Source: Cyclobacterium sp.
GTDB lineage: Bacteria > Bacteroidota > Bacteroidia > Cytophagales > Cyclobacteriaceae
NCBI RefSeq assembly: GCF_014762705.1
Contig: NZ_JABURL010000077.1
Span: 1 to 40,676 of the forward strand
Length of the DNA stretch: 40,676 nucleotides
Direction: 5' to 3'
Every line of letters starts with the position of its first letter. The first letter of the stretch is position 1. Under the pieces are notes generated by a model. That model saw only the letters and a program-made list of their open reading frames with translations, did not search any database and was not told the origin of the DNA. The translations under genes were made by a program, and so were the position numbers. Positions 1 through 8,322 of the stretch are shown piece after piece.

Positions 1-741
1 AAAAAAAATCAAAAAAGTAATTTTAATCCTGTACTGTTGTTTGTCGAAAAAGTATTCGAAATAAACTCCAGTGAACAACCTTTATACATTGATTTTGAAT
101 ATACTATAAAAGAAACAGAATATTATTTTGTGGCATTTTATCCCAACGAACAGGTGCAGCTCAGGTACTCTGAACATCGCTTGACAGGCTTACTGACGGT
201 GTTTCAAAAGTATAATAAGGCAGTGGCTACCAGTAGCCGGCAGGAAGCGCCTGATGAAATAGGCATGGATTCTTTTGACTTTTGGTTGCCGGAGCGTAGA
301 CCGGAGGGGCAAAACCTGTCGTTTATTCTTCAGCAGCCTTTAAACCTGTATGCCAGGGAGTATTTGTTCAATGGCATTTTCAGGCCATATCTTACTTCAA
401 ATGCCTGGGCAGCTTCCCTGAACGATAGCGAACCATACATTGAGTTAAAATGGGATAAAGTACAGAATATCAATGAAATAAATATATTTTTTGACACTGA
501 TTTTGACCATGCCCTGGAGTCTACTTTAATGGGGCATCCCGAGTCGGAAATCCCATTTTGTGTCAAGCATTTTAAAGTACTTGACGATAGGGGTAATTGC
601 CTCACAGAAGTCCGTGACAACCACCAGACCCGTTATCGGCTAAAGTTGGTAAAACCCCTTTCTACCCAATCCATTAAAATCATATTACAACATCCTGCTG
701 CCTCGGTACCGGCAGCTTTATTTGGTATCCTTTGTTATTAA
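1..741 (+). CDS. FAD-dependent oxidoreductase, C-terminal part (5' truncated)
   Basis: The reading frame is open from base 1, so the gene starts outside the window; an internal TTG at 37 is not a credible start. About 246 residues are present. They resemble, from memory, the C-terminal tail of Bacteroidota FAD-dependent oxidoreductases (FAD_oxidored family). Recognisable stretches are NLYAREYLFNGIFRPYLTSN, the aspartate-rich FFDTDFDHALES, LMGHPESEIPFCVKHF and DNHQTR, which form a discoidin-like beta sandwich after the FAD domain. The FAD-binding part cannot be seen here. The next gene follows after 11 bp, so the two are probably co-transcribed. Such oxidoreductases often sit in polysaccharide-utilisation regions, but the substrate is unknown. 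The family call is fairly firm; the reaction is not. Confidence 0.7.
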   Translation, partial: KKNQKSNFNPVLLFVEKVFEINSSEQPLYIDFEYTIKETEYYFVAFYPNEQVQLRYSEHRLTGLLTVFQKYNKAVATSSRQEAPDEIGMDSFDFWLPERRPEGQNLSFILQQPLNLYAREYLFNGIFRPYLTSNAWAASLNDSEPYIELKWDKVQNINEINIFFDTDFDHALESTLMGHPESEIPFCVKHFKVLDDRGNCLTEVRDNHQTRYRLKLVKPLSTQSIKIILQHPAASVPAALFGILCY

Positions 742-752
742 GCCTGATAAAA

Positions 753-3053
753 ATGATCAATAAAAAACCTTCTGATTTATTTCTCCTGATAGCCCTGACA
801 GTTGCTGCTATATTTTCGGCAAAAGGACAAAAAAACCTGAGTCTTTCCGGGTCTGCAACTGCCAGTTCAGTGGAGGGCGGTAATAATGCTGAATTGGCTA
901 TTGACGGAAAGCCGGAAAGTTATTGGAGTAGTGCACCGGCCGATGAGCAGGCATGGTTAACGGTCCGTTTGCCCGGAGCCACTGAAGTGGTGGGAGCTAC
1001 CATAGACTTTGCGTCAGATCATAAACCCAACAGTTCATTGCTCCTGCAATATTTATTAAATGGGGAATGGAGGACTTTTCATAAGGTAGCGGATAATGAA
1101 TCCCAAAGGGTGGAAGTGGACCTGGAAAAGCCCTTATTGGTGGATCGCATTCGGATGGCAGCTGCTGATCAAAAGCCCATGCAGGTAGGGGAGTTTATTT
1201 TATTGGGCCAGCAATACAAGGATATCAGTACCCTGGCAGCCAAACCCATTCTTGTCAATCTAAGTGGATACAACCTGAACAGGCCAAAGCGCTTTACCGC
1301 ACCCGGTGTAGCGGATGGTACTGCATTTCAGGTGGTAAATATAAAAAACAAACAAACTGTTTTTACCGGTAAGGTAAACGGAGAGAAAGGAGATTTTTCG
1401 GCTTTCGATCCCCGGACCACTGATGCATTTGAGATACAGATTAACGGTAAGGCCTCTTATCCTTTTCGCATAGGTCCTTACTGGATGGAAAGGGTAACCT
1501 ATAGGAATATGGTGGATTTTATGCTGGATGCCCGGCACTATGTAGGTAATGTCAATGAAATAAGGCCTATAAGTTTTGCCTGGCGGGATGGGGATTTTTT
1601 CAATTGGTCCATGCAGAGTCTGGTAGCCATGTACCTCAGCAATCCTCTTGCCTATGAACGGATGGAGGTAAAGGGAAAGTACGTTCCCAATGAAGCTTTC
1701 CCGGAAGCCTACCGGGGCTTGTGGGGGGAATTGTTGCCCTTCGATGCAGGTACGCCTGATATCATTCAATTGATGCATTGGGATGCGGATGTAAAGGTCA
1801 GCCAGCAGCTGGACCATGAAATGCAAAAAGCGGAGTTGGCGCATTTTCTGTATGCCTGGCCCTACCTGAAGAAATGGCTACCCCAACAAAATTTTGATAA
1901 GGTTTACCAATATGCCGTCTCGGTTTGGGAGAAGGCTGAAGTATCCGAACACTCCTTATCCCAGTACAATATGAGTCCGGAGCACAACTTGTTACACCTT
2001 AAAACCCAACTGGGAACTACCAAAGGGGAAATGCCTCCGGGTTTTTCAGTCATTCCTAACCTGATGATGTATGAAGTAAGTAAGCGCGAAAATGACCCGC
2101 AGGCGGGAAAATATTTTGATGCAGCCTACCGACAAATGGATTGGATGATCCAAAATCTGGATTGGCAGGACCCCATGACCACCAAAGGCCAAAGGATGTC
2201 AGAGCACATGACCATGCGGGCTTTTGCTTATTTTTATACCCAATACCCGGAAAGATCCCCTGCCGGTTTGAAGGAAAAGGTTGCTGACTGGGCAAAAATC
2301 GCATTGTCCCGTTCTGACAATATGTGGGATTTCAGAAAATATGATGCAGCCGAATGGACACCTCCGGGATGGAATGAAACAGGCAATATTTTAGGTTTTC
2401 CAGCCGCTGCCATGGCTGCCATGACCCTGTTGGAAGATAAGGACCTGATCCGGAGGCTGGAGGTTTTGGCCTGGTCTCATTTGGAGAATGCATTTGGAAG
2501 AAATCCAACAGGAAGACATTTTTCTTTCAAGGCTCCGCAGGAAATCGAGGGAGTGGAGTTGGGATGGTACAGCAGACATAGGGGAGGAATAGGCTTGCTG
2601 GATGAGGTTCCCTTTGTATTTGATGGATCTCCCAAATCTTTTCATTACCCCAATTACCCCGAAGCCGGAGATGTGGGATGGACCGAAGGCTGGGTCCAGT
2701 TCAATACAGCTTTCAATATCAGTATGGCTTATCTGGCCAATTATTATACCCGTCTGGAATGCAACCAGGATGAATCTGGAAATCTTTTGATCCGTTTAGA
2801 AGCTCCGTTAAATTTTTATCCGGATCAGGAGGAACAAGCAAATGTGCAGGTAGCTAACAAGGCAGGAAATAGCATTTCACTTGGCCTAAAAGAGCTGTCT
2901 GCTTTCTCTTTGGAATTAGAGGGGAGAATGGAAAAAAATGATTCCGGATTGGAAGCTGAAGGGCAGATACTTCCCCTGGAAGAAAATGAACAGCTCAAAG
3001 TAAGTTATGGTTATGGCTTTTTCGAAAAAAGTGTGGTGATACCTGTGAAATAA
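753..3053 (+). CDS. secreted discoidin-domain protein with GH9-like catalytic region
   Basis: The start is placed at ATG 753 because it gives a typical signal peptide (MINKKPSDLFLLIALTVAA, cleavage near AKGQ). An earlier TTG at 732 overlaps the upstream stop. The protein has about 766 residues. Residues ~30-150 look like a discoidin (F5/8 type C) sandwich (SATASSVEGGNNAELAIDG, SYWSSAP). Residues ~165-240 resemble the Ig-like domain that precedes GH9 cellulases (VNLSGYNLNRPKRF). The rest looks like an alpha/alpha barrel, with GRNPTGRHF and EGWVQFNTAFN near its end, as in GH9. The usual GH9 DAGDY motif is only loosely matched by AWRDGDFFNW, so hydrolase activity is uncertain. It lies 11 bp after the FAD oxidoreductase gene. 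A role in carbohydrate binding or cleavage outside the cytoplasm is inferred. Confidence 0.7.
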   Translation: MINKKPSDLFLLIALTVAAIFSAKGQKNLSLSGSATASSVEGGNNAELAIDGKPESYWSSAPADEQAWLTVRLPGATEVVGATIDFASDHKPNSSLLLQYLLNGEWRTFHKVADNESQRVEVDLEKPLLVDRIRMAAADQKPMQVGEFILLGQQYKDISTLAAKPILVNLSGYNLNRPKRFTAPGVADGTAFQVVNIKNKQTVFTGKVNGEKGDFSAFDPRTTDAFEIQINGKASYPFRIGPYWMERVTYRNMVDFMLDARHYVGNVNEIRPISFAWRDGDFFNWSMQSLVAMYLSNPLAYERMEVKGKYVPNEAFPEAYRGLWGELLPFDAGTPDIIQLMHWDADVKVSQQLDHEMQKAELAHFLYAWPYLKKWLPQQNFDKVYQYAVSVWEKAEVSEHSLSQYNMSPEHNLLHLKTQLGTTKGEMPPGFSVIPNLMMYEVSKRENDPQAGKYFDAAYRQMDWMIQNLDWQDPMTTKGQRMSEHMTMRAFAYFYTQYPERSPAGLKEKVADWAKIALSRSDNMWDFRKYDAAEWTPPGWNETGNILGFPAAAMAAMTLLEDKDLIRRLEVLAWSHLENAFGRNPTGRHFSFKAPQEIEGVELGWYSRHRGGIGLLDEVPFVFDGSPKSFHYPNYPEAGDVGWTEGWVQFNTAFNISMAYLANYYTRLECNQDESGNLLIRLEAPLNFYPDQEEQANVQVANKAGNSISLGLKELSAFSLELEGRMEKNDSGLEAEGQILPLEENEQLKVSYGYGFFEKSVVIPVK

Positions 3054-3056
3054 AAC

Positions 3057-3101
3057 CTTGTTGGCGATACCCGGGACATTTTCAGAGAACAAGCTTTTTT
3101 T
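3057..3101 (+). terminator. possible intrinsic terminator after the discoidin/GH9-like gene
   Basis: CTTGTT (3057-3062) pairs with AACAAG (3088-3093), and a run of seven T follows at 3095-3101. The flanking A and T runs could extend the stem past one mismatch. The loop is long (25 nt), so this is only a candidate. Confidence 0.35.
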
Positions 3102-3115
3102 CGTAAATTGTTAGC

Positions 3116-3727
3116 ATGGATCAGAAAGAGACAAAAGATCAAACAAAAGAGCCATTTACCGAGTATGGCACGTATTCTTATGCCGACTACCTGACATGGC
3201 AGATGGATGAAATGGTGGAGTTAATAAAGGGCAAAGTATTCCGGTCTGCTGCAGCTGCGCCAAGAAGGATTCATCAGGAGATATCCGGAAAAGTGTTTAA
3301 CAAATTGTTTAATTTTCTGGAGAATCATTCTTGCAAAGTCTATGAAGCACCATTTGATGTAAGATTGCCCGTAAAATCCAAGATGAATAAAGATATTGAT
3401 ACGGTAGTCCAACCGGATATTTGCGTCATTTGCGATAAAAGTAAATTGGATGATTTGGGTTGCATCGGAGCTCCGGACCTGATAGTGGAAATTTTATCTC
3501 CCGGAAGCAATAAAAAAGAATTGAAGAACAAATATGAAGTCTATGAAGAAAGTGGTGTATTGGAATATTGGGTCATACACCCTGATGAGCAGACAGTCAT
3601 GGCCTATACCCTGAAGGAAGGTAAATACATTCCTTCCAGACTTATGACATCAGGGGATGTCATTCGATCTGTGAGTATTTCCGGATTTCAATTGGATTTG
3701 AAATATGTATTTAAGGATCTGGATTAG
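3116..3727 (+). CDS. Uma2 family (DUF820) PD-(D/E)xK nuclease-fold protein
   Basis: The 203-residue protein has the usual Uma2/DUF820 size and layout. The signature is QPDICVI (Asp101) followed by APDLIVEILSPG (Asp121, Glu125) and then KNKYEVYEESGVLEYWVIHP. The acidic residues and the downstream lysines (KKELKNK) match the restriction-endonuclease fold, so the active site looks intact. Members are scattered in bacterial genomes, often in many copies, and their true substrate is not established; a transposon-related or DNA-cleaving role has been proposed. Start ATG 3116 has no good alternative upstream. It stands alone on the plus strand with no partner toxin, antitoxin or methylase gene beside it. 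Confidence 0.85.
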   Translation: MDQKETKDQTKEPFTEYGTYSYADYLTWQMDEMVELIKGKVFRSAAAAPRRIHQEISGKVFNKLFNFLENHSCKVYEAPFDVRLPVKSKMNKDIDTVVQPDICVICDKSKLDDLGCIGAPDLIVEILSPGSNKKELKNKYEVYEESGVLEYWVIHPDEQTVMAYTLKEGKYIPSRLMTSGDVIRSVSISGFQLDLKYVFKDLD

Positions 3728-3816
3728 TCTTTTCTATATTTCATTGTCAGGTTCTTTTGTAGCAAAAGCATTATTGATTGGAAAGTATGTTTTCAAATTC
3801 TTTGCTATCAAATAGT

Positions 3817-3857
3817 ACCAATTATCAATGGATTTTTTTAAATTGATAACCAATTAT
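3817..3857. repeat. short direct and inverted repeats upstream of the small membrane protein
   Basis: ACCAATTAT occurs at 3817-3825 and again at 3849-3857. Between them TTATCAAT (3822-3829) and ATTGATAA (3842-3849) are inverted around a T-rich spacer. The element lies about 40 bp before ATG 3898. It could be a regulator site or chance in AT-rich DNA. Confidence 0.25.
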
Positions 3858-3897
3858 TTACTTCTTGTTTACATAATTTACCATTTAACCAAACACT

Positions 3898-4098
3898 ATG
3901 AAAACTGTAGGTATTATTTTATTGATTTTAGGAGTTATTGGAACCATCATGTTTGGCCTCCAAGCCATGCAGGATTCAGAGAGCTTCAGTCTATTGGGGA
4001 TGGATATTGCGGTTAGTACAGCCAATTGGACCCCTGTCATTATCAGTGTCATTCTGCTCGTTATTGGTTTGGTCCTGAGCAGCAGAGGAAAAAAGTGA
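3898..4098 (+). CDS. small two-helix membrane protein, function unknown
   Basis: The 66-residue protein has two hydrophobic segments, residues ~3-22 (GIILLILGVIGTIMFGLQAM) and ~45-62 (WTPVIISVILLVIGLVLSS). They flank a loop with SESFSLLGMDIAVSTANW, and the C-terminus is short and basic (SRGKK). The DSESFxxxGxDIAVSxANW loop is a pattern I recall from conserved small membrane proteins of Bacteroidota and other bacteria, some of which databases mislabel as transglycosylases. No catalytic motif is visible. It is a real gene by its coherent two-helix topology and start codon, but its role is unknown. Confidence 0.65.
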   Translation: MKTVGIILLILGVIGTIMFGLQAMQDSESFSLLGMDIAVSTANWTPVIISVILLVIGLVLSSRGKK

Positions 4099-4122
4099 TT
4101 CAATATATTCCAAAAAAACCTG

Positions 4123-4156
4123 TTTGTGTTAGGGACCGAAAATTTTATTTAGTTTG
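4123..4156 (+). promoter_or_regulatory. candidate Bacteroidota-type promoter for the alginate-lyase gene
   Basis: TTTG at 4123-4126 and TTAGTTTG at 4149-4156 resemble the -33 TTTG and -7 TAnnTTTG elements of Bacteroidota. The spacer is 22 bp, slightly long, and the second base of the -7 element is off consensus. The start codon lies 35 bp downstream. Confidence 0.3.
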
Positions 4157-4190
4157 ACTTAATAATTGCAAGCAAAAAACATACATTCCG

Positions 4191-5456
4191 GTGGTTTTGC
4201 CAAAATATAAAAAAGTTATTTTGAAATTTTATCCATGCATGTGGGTCTTTATGATGATCCTGCTTATTGCCCCATCTGTATTTGGGCAGGTAGCTGAAAC
4301 CGCAGACAAGCACTTTATCTTGTTGGATGATGAAATCATGCAAAAGGTAAAAGAGCGCATTTCCTTCGGATCCCAACAGACCATATTTCCGGAAGTGCAG
4401 GCGCTTCTCAGGGAAGCTGATCAAAAATTACAGGAAGGGCCTTTTTCTGTCACCCATAAAACCCAATTGCCTCCCAGCGGGGACAAAAACGACTACACCA
4501 GTATGGGGCCTTACTGGTGGCCGGATCCTGAAAAAGAGGATGGCCTGCCTTATATCCGCAGGGATGGGGAAATCAATCCGGAATATTACGAATACAAGGA
4601 CAAAGAGGAATTGGGAAAATTGATGGATGCCCTGAAAACATTGAGCGAGGCATTCTATTTTTCAGCGGAAGAAGCTTACGCTGAACATGCCATCAAGTTG
4701 CTCCGCGCTTGGTTTTTAGATTCCGAGACCAAAATGAACCCTAACCTGAACTATGCCCAGCGTATTCCGGGAAGGACAGAAGGCAGGGGTATAGGGATCA
4801 TCGATACCCGCTCATTTTCAGAGCTGCCGGATATGCTTTACCTGCTTTCGGATTCGGAACACTGGAATGAAGCAATTGAAAATGGAATGGAGAACTGGAT
4901 TGCTCAATACCTGGATTGGCTGATCAATAGTGAACATGGAAAAGATGAGGCCATCCATGGGAATAACCATACCACCTGGTATTTTGCCCAGGCGATTCCA
5001 CTTGCCCTTTATGTAGATCAGCAGGAAACAGCGGATAGCCTGGCCCGGGCAGGGCTTCCTTTGATACTGGATGAAATGATTGAGGCGGACGGGTCTCAAC
5101 CCAAAGAATTAGCCCGTACCCGCTCCTGGGATTACAGTGCCATGAATTTATTGGGTATCATGAGCTACGCCAAAGCAAGCCGGCATACCGGTTTGGATCT
5201 TTGGGCCTATGATAACCCCAAGGGAGGGAGCATCCGAAAGGCTCTGAATTTTATGGTACCCTACTTGGATTCCGGGAAAGGTTGGCCCTATGAACAAATC
5301 CATGATAAGAACGATGCCCGTTTGGCAGCACCTTTATCTATTGCAGCGAGGATTTATCAGCACAAACCCTACAAACGGCTGGCTGAGAGAATAAGCAGTA
5401 AAGAGGAAGAGTTTCTTTATTGGAACCTGCTTAAATTTAAGGATTTACGACATTGA
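4191..5456 (+). CDS. secreted alginate lyase family protein (PF05426-like)
   Basis: The 421-residue protein has a signal peptide (basic n-region PKYKKVILK, hydrophobic core, cleavage near VFGQ). The basic region favours GTG 4191 or TTG 4197 as start over the internal ATGs at 4239-4254. The mature part fits the alginate-lyase alpha/alpha-toroid fold: YTSMGPYWWPDP near residue 103, NPNLNYAQRIPGRTEGRGIG near 185, and the catalytic-type NNHTTWYFAQ with Asn258, Asn259 and His260. RTRSWDYSAMNL and the late tyrosines complete the pattern. The family (PL5 and PL38 relatives) cleaves alginate or glucuronan by beta-elimination, giving unsaturated uronates. That agrees with the uronate genes at 20-25 kb, but the true polymer is unknown. 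Its TGA directly abuts the stop of the converging PEP carboxylase gene. Confidence 0.85.
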   Translation: MVLPKYKKVILKFYPCMWVFMMILLIAPSVFGQVAETADKHFILLDDEIMQKVKERISFGSQQTIFPEVQALLREADQKLQEGPFSVTHKTQLPPSGDKNDYTSMGPYWWPDPEKEDGLPYIRRDGEINPEYYEYKDKEELGKLMDALKTLSEAFYFSAEEAYAEHAIKLLRAWFLDSETKMNPNLNYAQRIPGRTEGRGIGIIDTRSFSELPDMLYLLSDSEHWNEAIENGMENWIAQYLDWLINSEHGKDEAIHGNNHTTWYFAQAIPLALYVDQQETADSLARAGLPLILDEMIEADGSQPKELARTRSWDYSAMNLLGIMSYAKASRHTGLDLWAYDNPKGGSIRKALNFMVPYLDSGKGWPYEQIHDKNDARLAAPLSIAARIYQHKPYKRLAERISSKEEEFLYWNLLKFKDLRH

Positions 5457-8138
5457 TTAACCCGTATTCTTCAAGCCACTGGCCAAAGCCGTGGTTATTT
5501 TGAGCAGTCGGGTTACTAAAGGCGAGTCGATTTCTTTGGAAGCTCTCCAGTTTTTGAGATTCTTCAGTTGTAATTGGTGCAAGCCGTGAAGGGCATTTTT
5601 TCGCCGGACTATACTGTCCAGCAGGCCGACTCTTCTTTCCTCTCTTTCTTTACCCAATAACTCGCCTATATGTTGAAGTGCAAGTTTATGTTCCTCCATG
5701 ATGCTTTTGGTGAATTTCACTCCCGTTTCTCTGTTTGCCACCAATCCGGCATATTGGTTCATGATTTCTTCGTCTGCATTCAATAAATTTGTTTCCACCT
5801 GTATCAGGATATACCTCAATAAAGGCCATGTTTCCGCATTTGATTTCAATTGTTCAAAAGCTTCCAATTGGTTCCTTTTTAATTGTTCAAAGGCTGTTCC
5901 TATGCCATACCATCCAGTAAGATTGAACCTGGACTGGCTCCAGCTAAATACCCAGGGGATGGCTCTCAGGTCATCCAGTGACCTTTTCCCACTTCTTCGG
6001 GATGGCCTTGAACCAATTTTGCTGAGTTCCAGAACATCAATGGGAGTTGCCTGGCTATAGAATTCCAGAAAATCCGGATGCCGGACCAATTCCTGATAAT
6101 GGTTTTGAGCAATGGAGGACAACTTTTCCAAGGCATCCATTGGAAAATCCGGAATTTTCTCAGGAAAGAGGGAATAGGAGGTTTGAAGGGCAGTACCTGA
6201 AAATAGCATTTCCAGGTTATAACCTGCAGTCAGTAGGTTGGCAAACTGCTGGGAAATTGTTTCACCCTGAACAGTGATTTTTAGTGAGCCTTGCAAGCTT
6301 CCCGGAGGCATGCTTTCGAGAAAGCGATGGTATTTTCCACCTCCGCGGCTGATGGTTCCGCCTATACCATGAAAAAACCGAAGTTCTTTCCCATGCTTGC
6401 GGCCGGTTTGGGTTAGCTTTTGTTCGGCCTGATAGATGTTCCACCTGCTGGCCATGATGCCACCATCCTTGTTGCTGTCACTGTAACCCAGCATGATTTC
6501 CTGTAAACCGCTGTTTTTGGGATAGGCAGGATGGCTGAGGAAGTCTTCCAGTATTCGGCTGGCTTTCTGCAAATCTTCAATGGTTTCAAACAGCGGGACT
6601 ACCTGAAAGTGGTTTCTGTCCAAACCGGATTCACGCAAAAATAAATACACCACCAAAAGATCACTTAAGCTTCTGGTCATGCTGACGATAAAAGACCCTA
6701 TTCCATCGGGTCCAAACCGGTCGATATGGTTTCTGATTACCTGGAAGCAAGCCAATACCTGATCGGCCTCTGCACCAAAGGATTTACCAGGATAAGCAAA
6801 AGGCCTGTTGCTTTGAAGTTCTTTACTGATAAACTGAATTCTTTCTGCTTCTGACCAGGAAGAATAGGCGCTCAAACCAGTAAAAGTGCCCGCAATGATC
6901 TGCTCCATGGCTTTCTCATGAAAGCTGCTGTTTTGCCGTATATCCAGTCGGGCCAGATGAAATCCAAAACATTTGATCTGCCTTTCCAGGGGTAGGATAA
7001 ATTGAGTAACCACATGGCCGGCATCAATTTCCAATAAGCTTTTTCTGAGTATGTGCAGGTCTTCCAGTAATTCATCAGCATTGCCATAGGTCACTTGCTC
7101 CCAGAGTTGTGAGGATGTGTTTTTAGCCTTTAGCAGCATCAAATTTATAAATTGCCGCCAGGGCTCCATGGGGTTGCGGGCAAGGGCCGGTTCGCTTTCC
7201 GGGCCGATTGCCCTGGCTTTTTCTTGTATTTTTTCTTTAAAAAATTCTGGTACTGGATTCCTGATGGCAGAAAAACTCATTCTTGATCCCAGCAATTCCA
7301 GGTTTCCCAGAATCAGGGACAAGGCCGCTTTTCTATGCTCCAACAAGGTGTTTTGGGTAAGCTCGGCACTTACGTAGGGATGACCATCCCGGTCTCCGCC
7401 AACCCAACTGCCCAGCTGGAAATCAGGAAAGGCAGCTGCCTCATTAAAAACGGAAGGATCAAAACCCATGGCTGCCCAGCTGTCCATCAATTGTTGGTCA
7501 GCTTTAAGTAGGGCTTTAGGGAAAACTTTGGAAAAATAATGCATGACATTGTTTCTTTCCATTTCCAGAGTGGGTTTTTCCAGGTACACTTCGCCAGTTC
7601 TCCACCAACGCTCCAATAAAGCAACGATTTCCCGCTCCATACCGGTTCTTTCAAATTTGGAATAGGCATTGTTTTCCAGTTTTACCAGGTTCAAATAGAT
7701 TTCCCGGTGAAGCTCCAAAATGGATTTTCTTTTGGCCTCTGTAGGGTGAGCAGTCAATACCGGGTACACCTGGATTTGCCGAACGACTTTTGCCATTTGA
7801 TTGGCTGTCAATCCCTGTTTTTTCCAACGTTGAAAGGTTTCTCCCCATGATCCCCTGATAGAAGCACAACCATTTTCATTGATCATCTTCCTGCGCATCT
7901 GAACCCCTGCATTTTCCTCTACCAGGTTCATCAACTGAAGGTAAATGCTGAGTACCTGAATATGCTTTTCCTCCAACTCTCCGGCTTCCAGTTCGATTTC
8001 CATGGTTCCCGTTTTTTGGACGACCATTTTTTCCAAATCATGCTCACCAAGTTGTTGCAAGACCTTTTGAAAACAGTTGGTCAGAAAATTCATGTCTCGG
8101 GTAATTTTTTGGAAAAGGGGGCTGTTAGTAGTCATCAT
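5457..8138 (-). CDS. ppc: phosphoenolpyruvate carboxylase
   Basis: The 893-residue protein carries all the main PEPC signatures. LTAHPTEAKRKS holds the catalytic His at residue 131, and GSWVGGDRDGHP (243-254) binds substrate. LGYSDSNKDGG (550-560) and FHGIGGTISRGGG (589-601) follow, then PPGSLQGSLKITVQGE and RAIPWVFSWSQSRF. It ends in NTG, the conserved C-terminal tripeptide, so it is full length. The enzyme makes oxaloacetate from PEP and bicarbonate to refill the TCA cycle. The usual GNP is GHP here, a change I believe is common in Bacteroidota. The start could be either of two adjacent ATGs (8138 or 8135). No terminator separates it from the converging alginate-lyase gene. Confidence 0.97.
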   Translation of the reverse strand: MMTTNSPLFQKITRDMNFLTNCFQKVLQQLGEHDLEKMVVQKTGTMEIELEAGELEEKHIQVLSIYLQLMNLVEENAGVQMRRKMINENGCASIRGSWGETFQRWKKQGLTANQMAKVVRQIQVYPVLTAHPTEAKRKSILELHREIYLNLVKLENNAYSKFERTGMEREIVALLERWWRTGEVYLEKPTLEMERNNVMHYFSKVFPKALLKADQQLMDSWAAMGFDPSVFNEAAAFPDFQLGSWVGGDRDGHPYVSAELTQNTLLEHRKAALSLILGNLELLGSRMSFSAIRNPVPEFFKEKIQEKARAIGPESEPALARNPMEPWRQFINLMLLKAKNTSSQLWEQVTYGNADELLEDLHILRKSLLEIDAGHVVTQFILPLERQIKCFGFHLARLDIRQNSSFHEKAMEQIIAGTFTGLSAYSSWSEAERIQFISKELQSNRPFAYPGKSFGAEADQVLACFQVIRNHIDRFGPDGIGSFIVSMTRSLSDLLVVYLFLRESGLDRNHFQVVPLFETIEDLQKASRILEDFLSHPAYPKNSGLQEIMLGYSDSNKDGGIMASRWNIYQAEQKLTQTGRKHGKELRFFHGIGGTISRGGGKYHRFLESMPPGSLQGSLKITVQGETISQQFANLLTAGYNLEMLFSGTALQTSYSLFPEKIPDFPMDALEKLSSIAQNHYQELVRHPDFLEFYSQATPIDVLELSKIGSRPSRRSGKRSLDDLRAIPWVFSWSQSRFNLTGWYGIGTAFEQLKRNQLEAFEQLKSNAETWPLLRYILIQVETNLLNADEEIMNQYAGLVANRETGVKFTKSIMEEHKLALQHIGELLGKEREERRVGLLDSIVRRKNALHGLHQLQLKNLKNWRASKEIDSPLVTRLLKITTALASGLKNTG

Positions 8139-8322
8139 TGAACGTCAATTAGTGTTTTGAATTGATCTTATAAAGATAAGCCTTAGTGTCATGGGATAAA
8201 AATCAAAGCCAGGCCAATGCTTTTGATTTCAAAATATTTTTAATTGCCCTGATGCTTTACTTATTTTAACTAAAATACCTACATTCAATTGTTATTTTCT
8301 TTTGGATAAATAAATTCATCAA

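Noticed and set aside
732-752. Earlier TTG start for the discoidin/GH9-like gene
   Set aside because: It overlaps the upstream stop and disturbs the signal peptide; ATG 753 is better.
3116-3727. Restriction-modification or toxin system
   Set aside because: Only a lone Uma2-type protein is present, with no methylase, specificity subunit or antitoxin.
3754-3768. Hairpin CTTTTG-tag-CAAAAG as terminator of the Uma2 gene
   Set aside because: A 6-bp A/T-rich stem without a T run is too weak to call.
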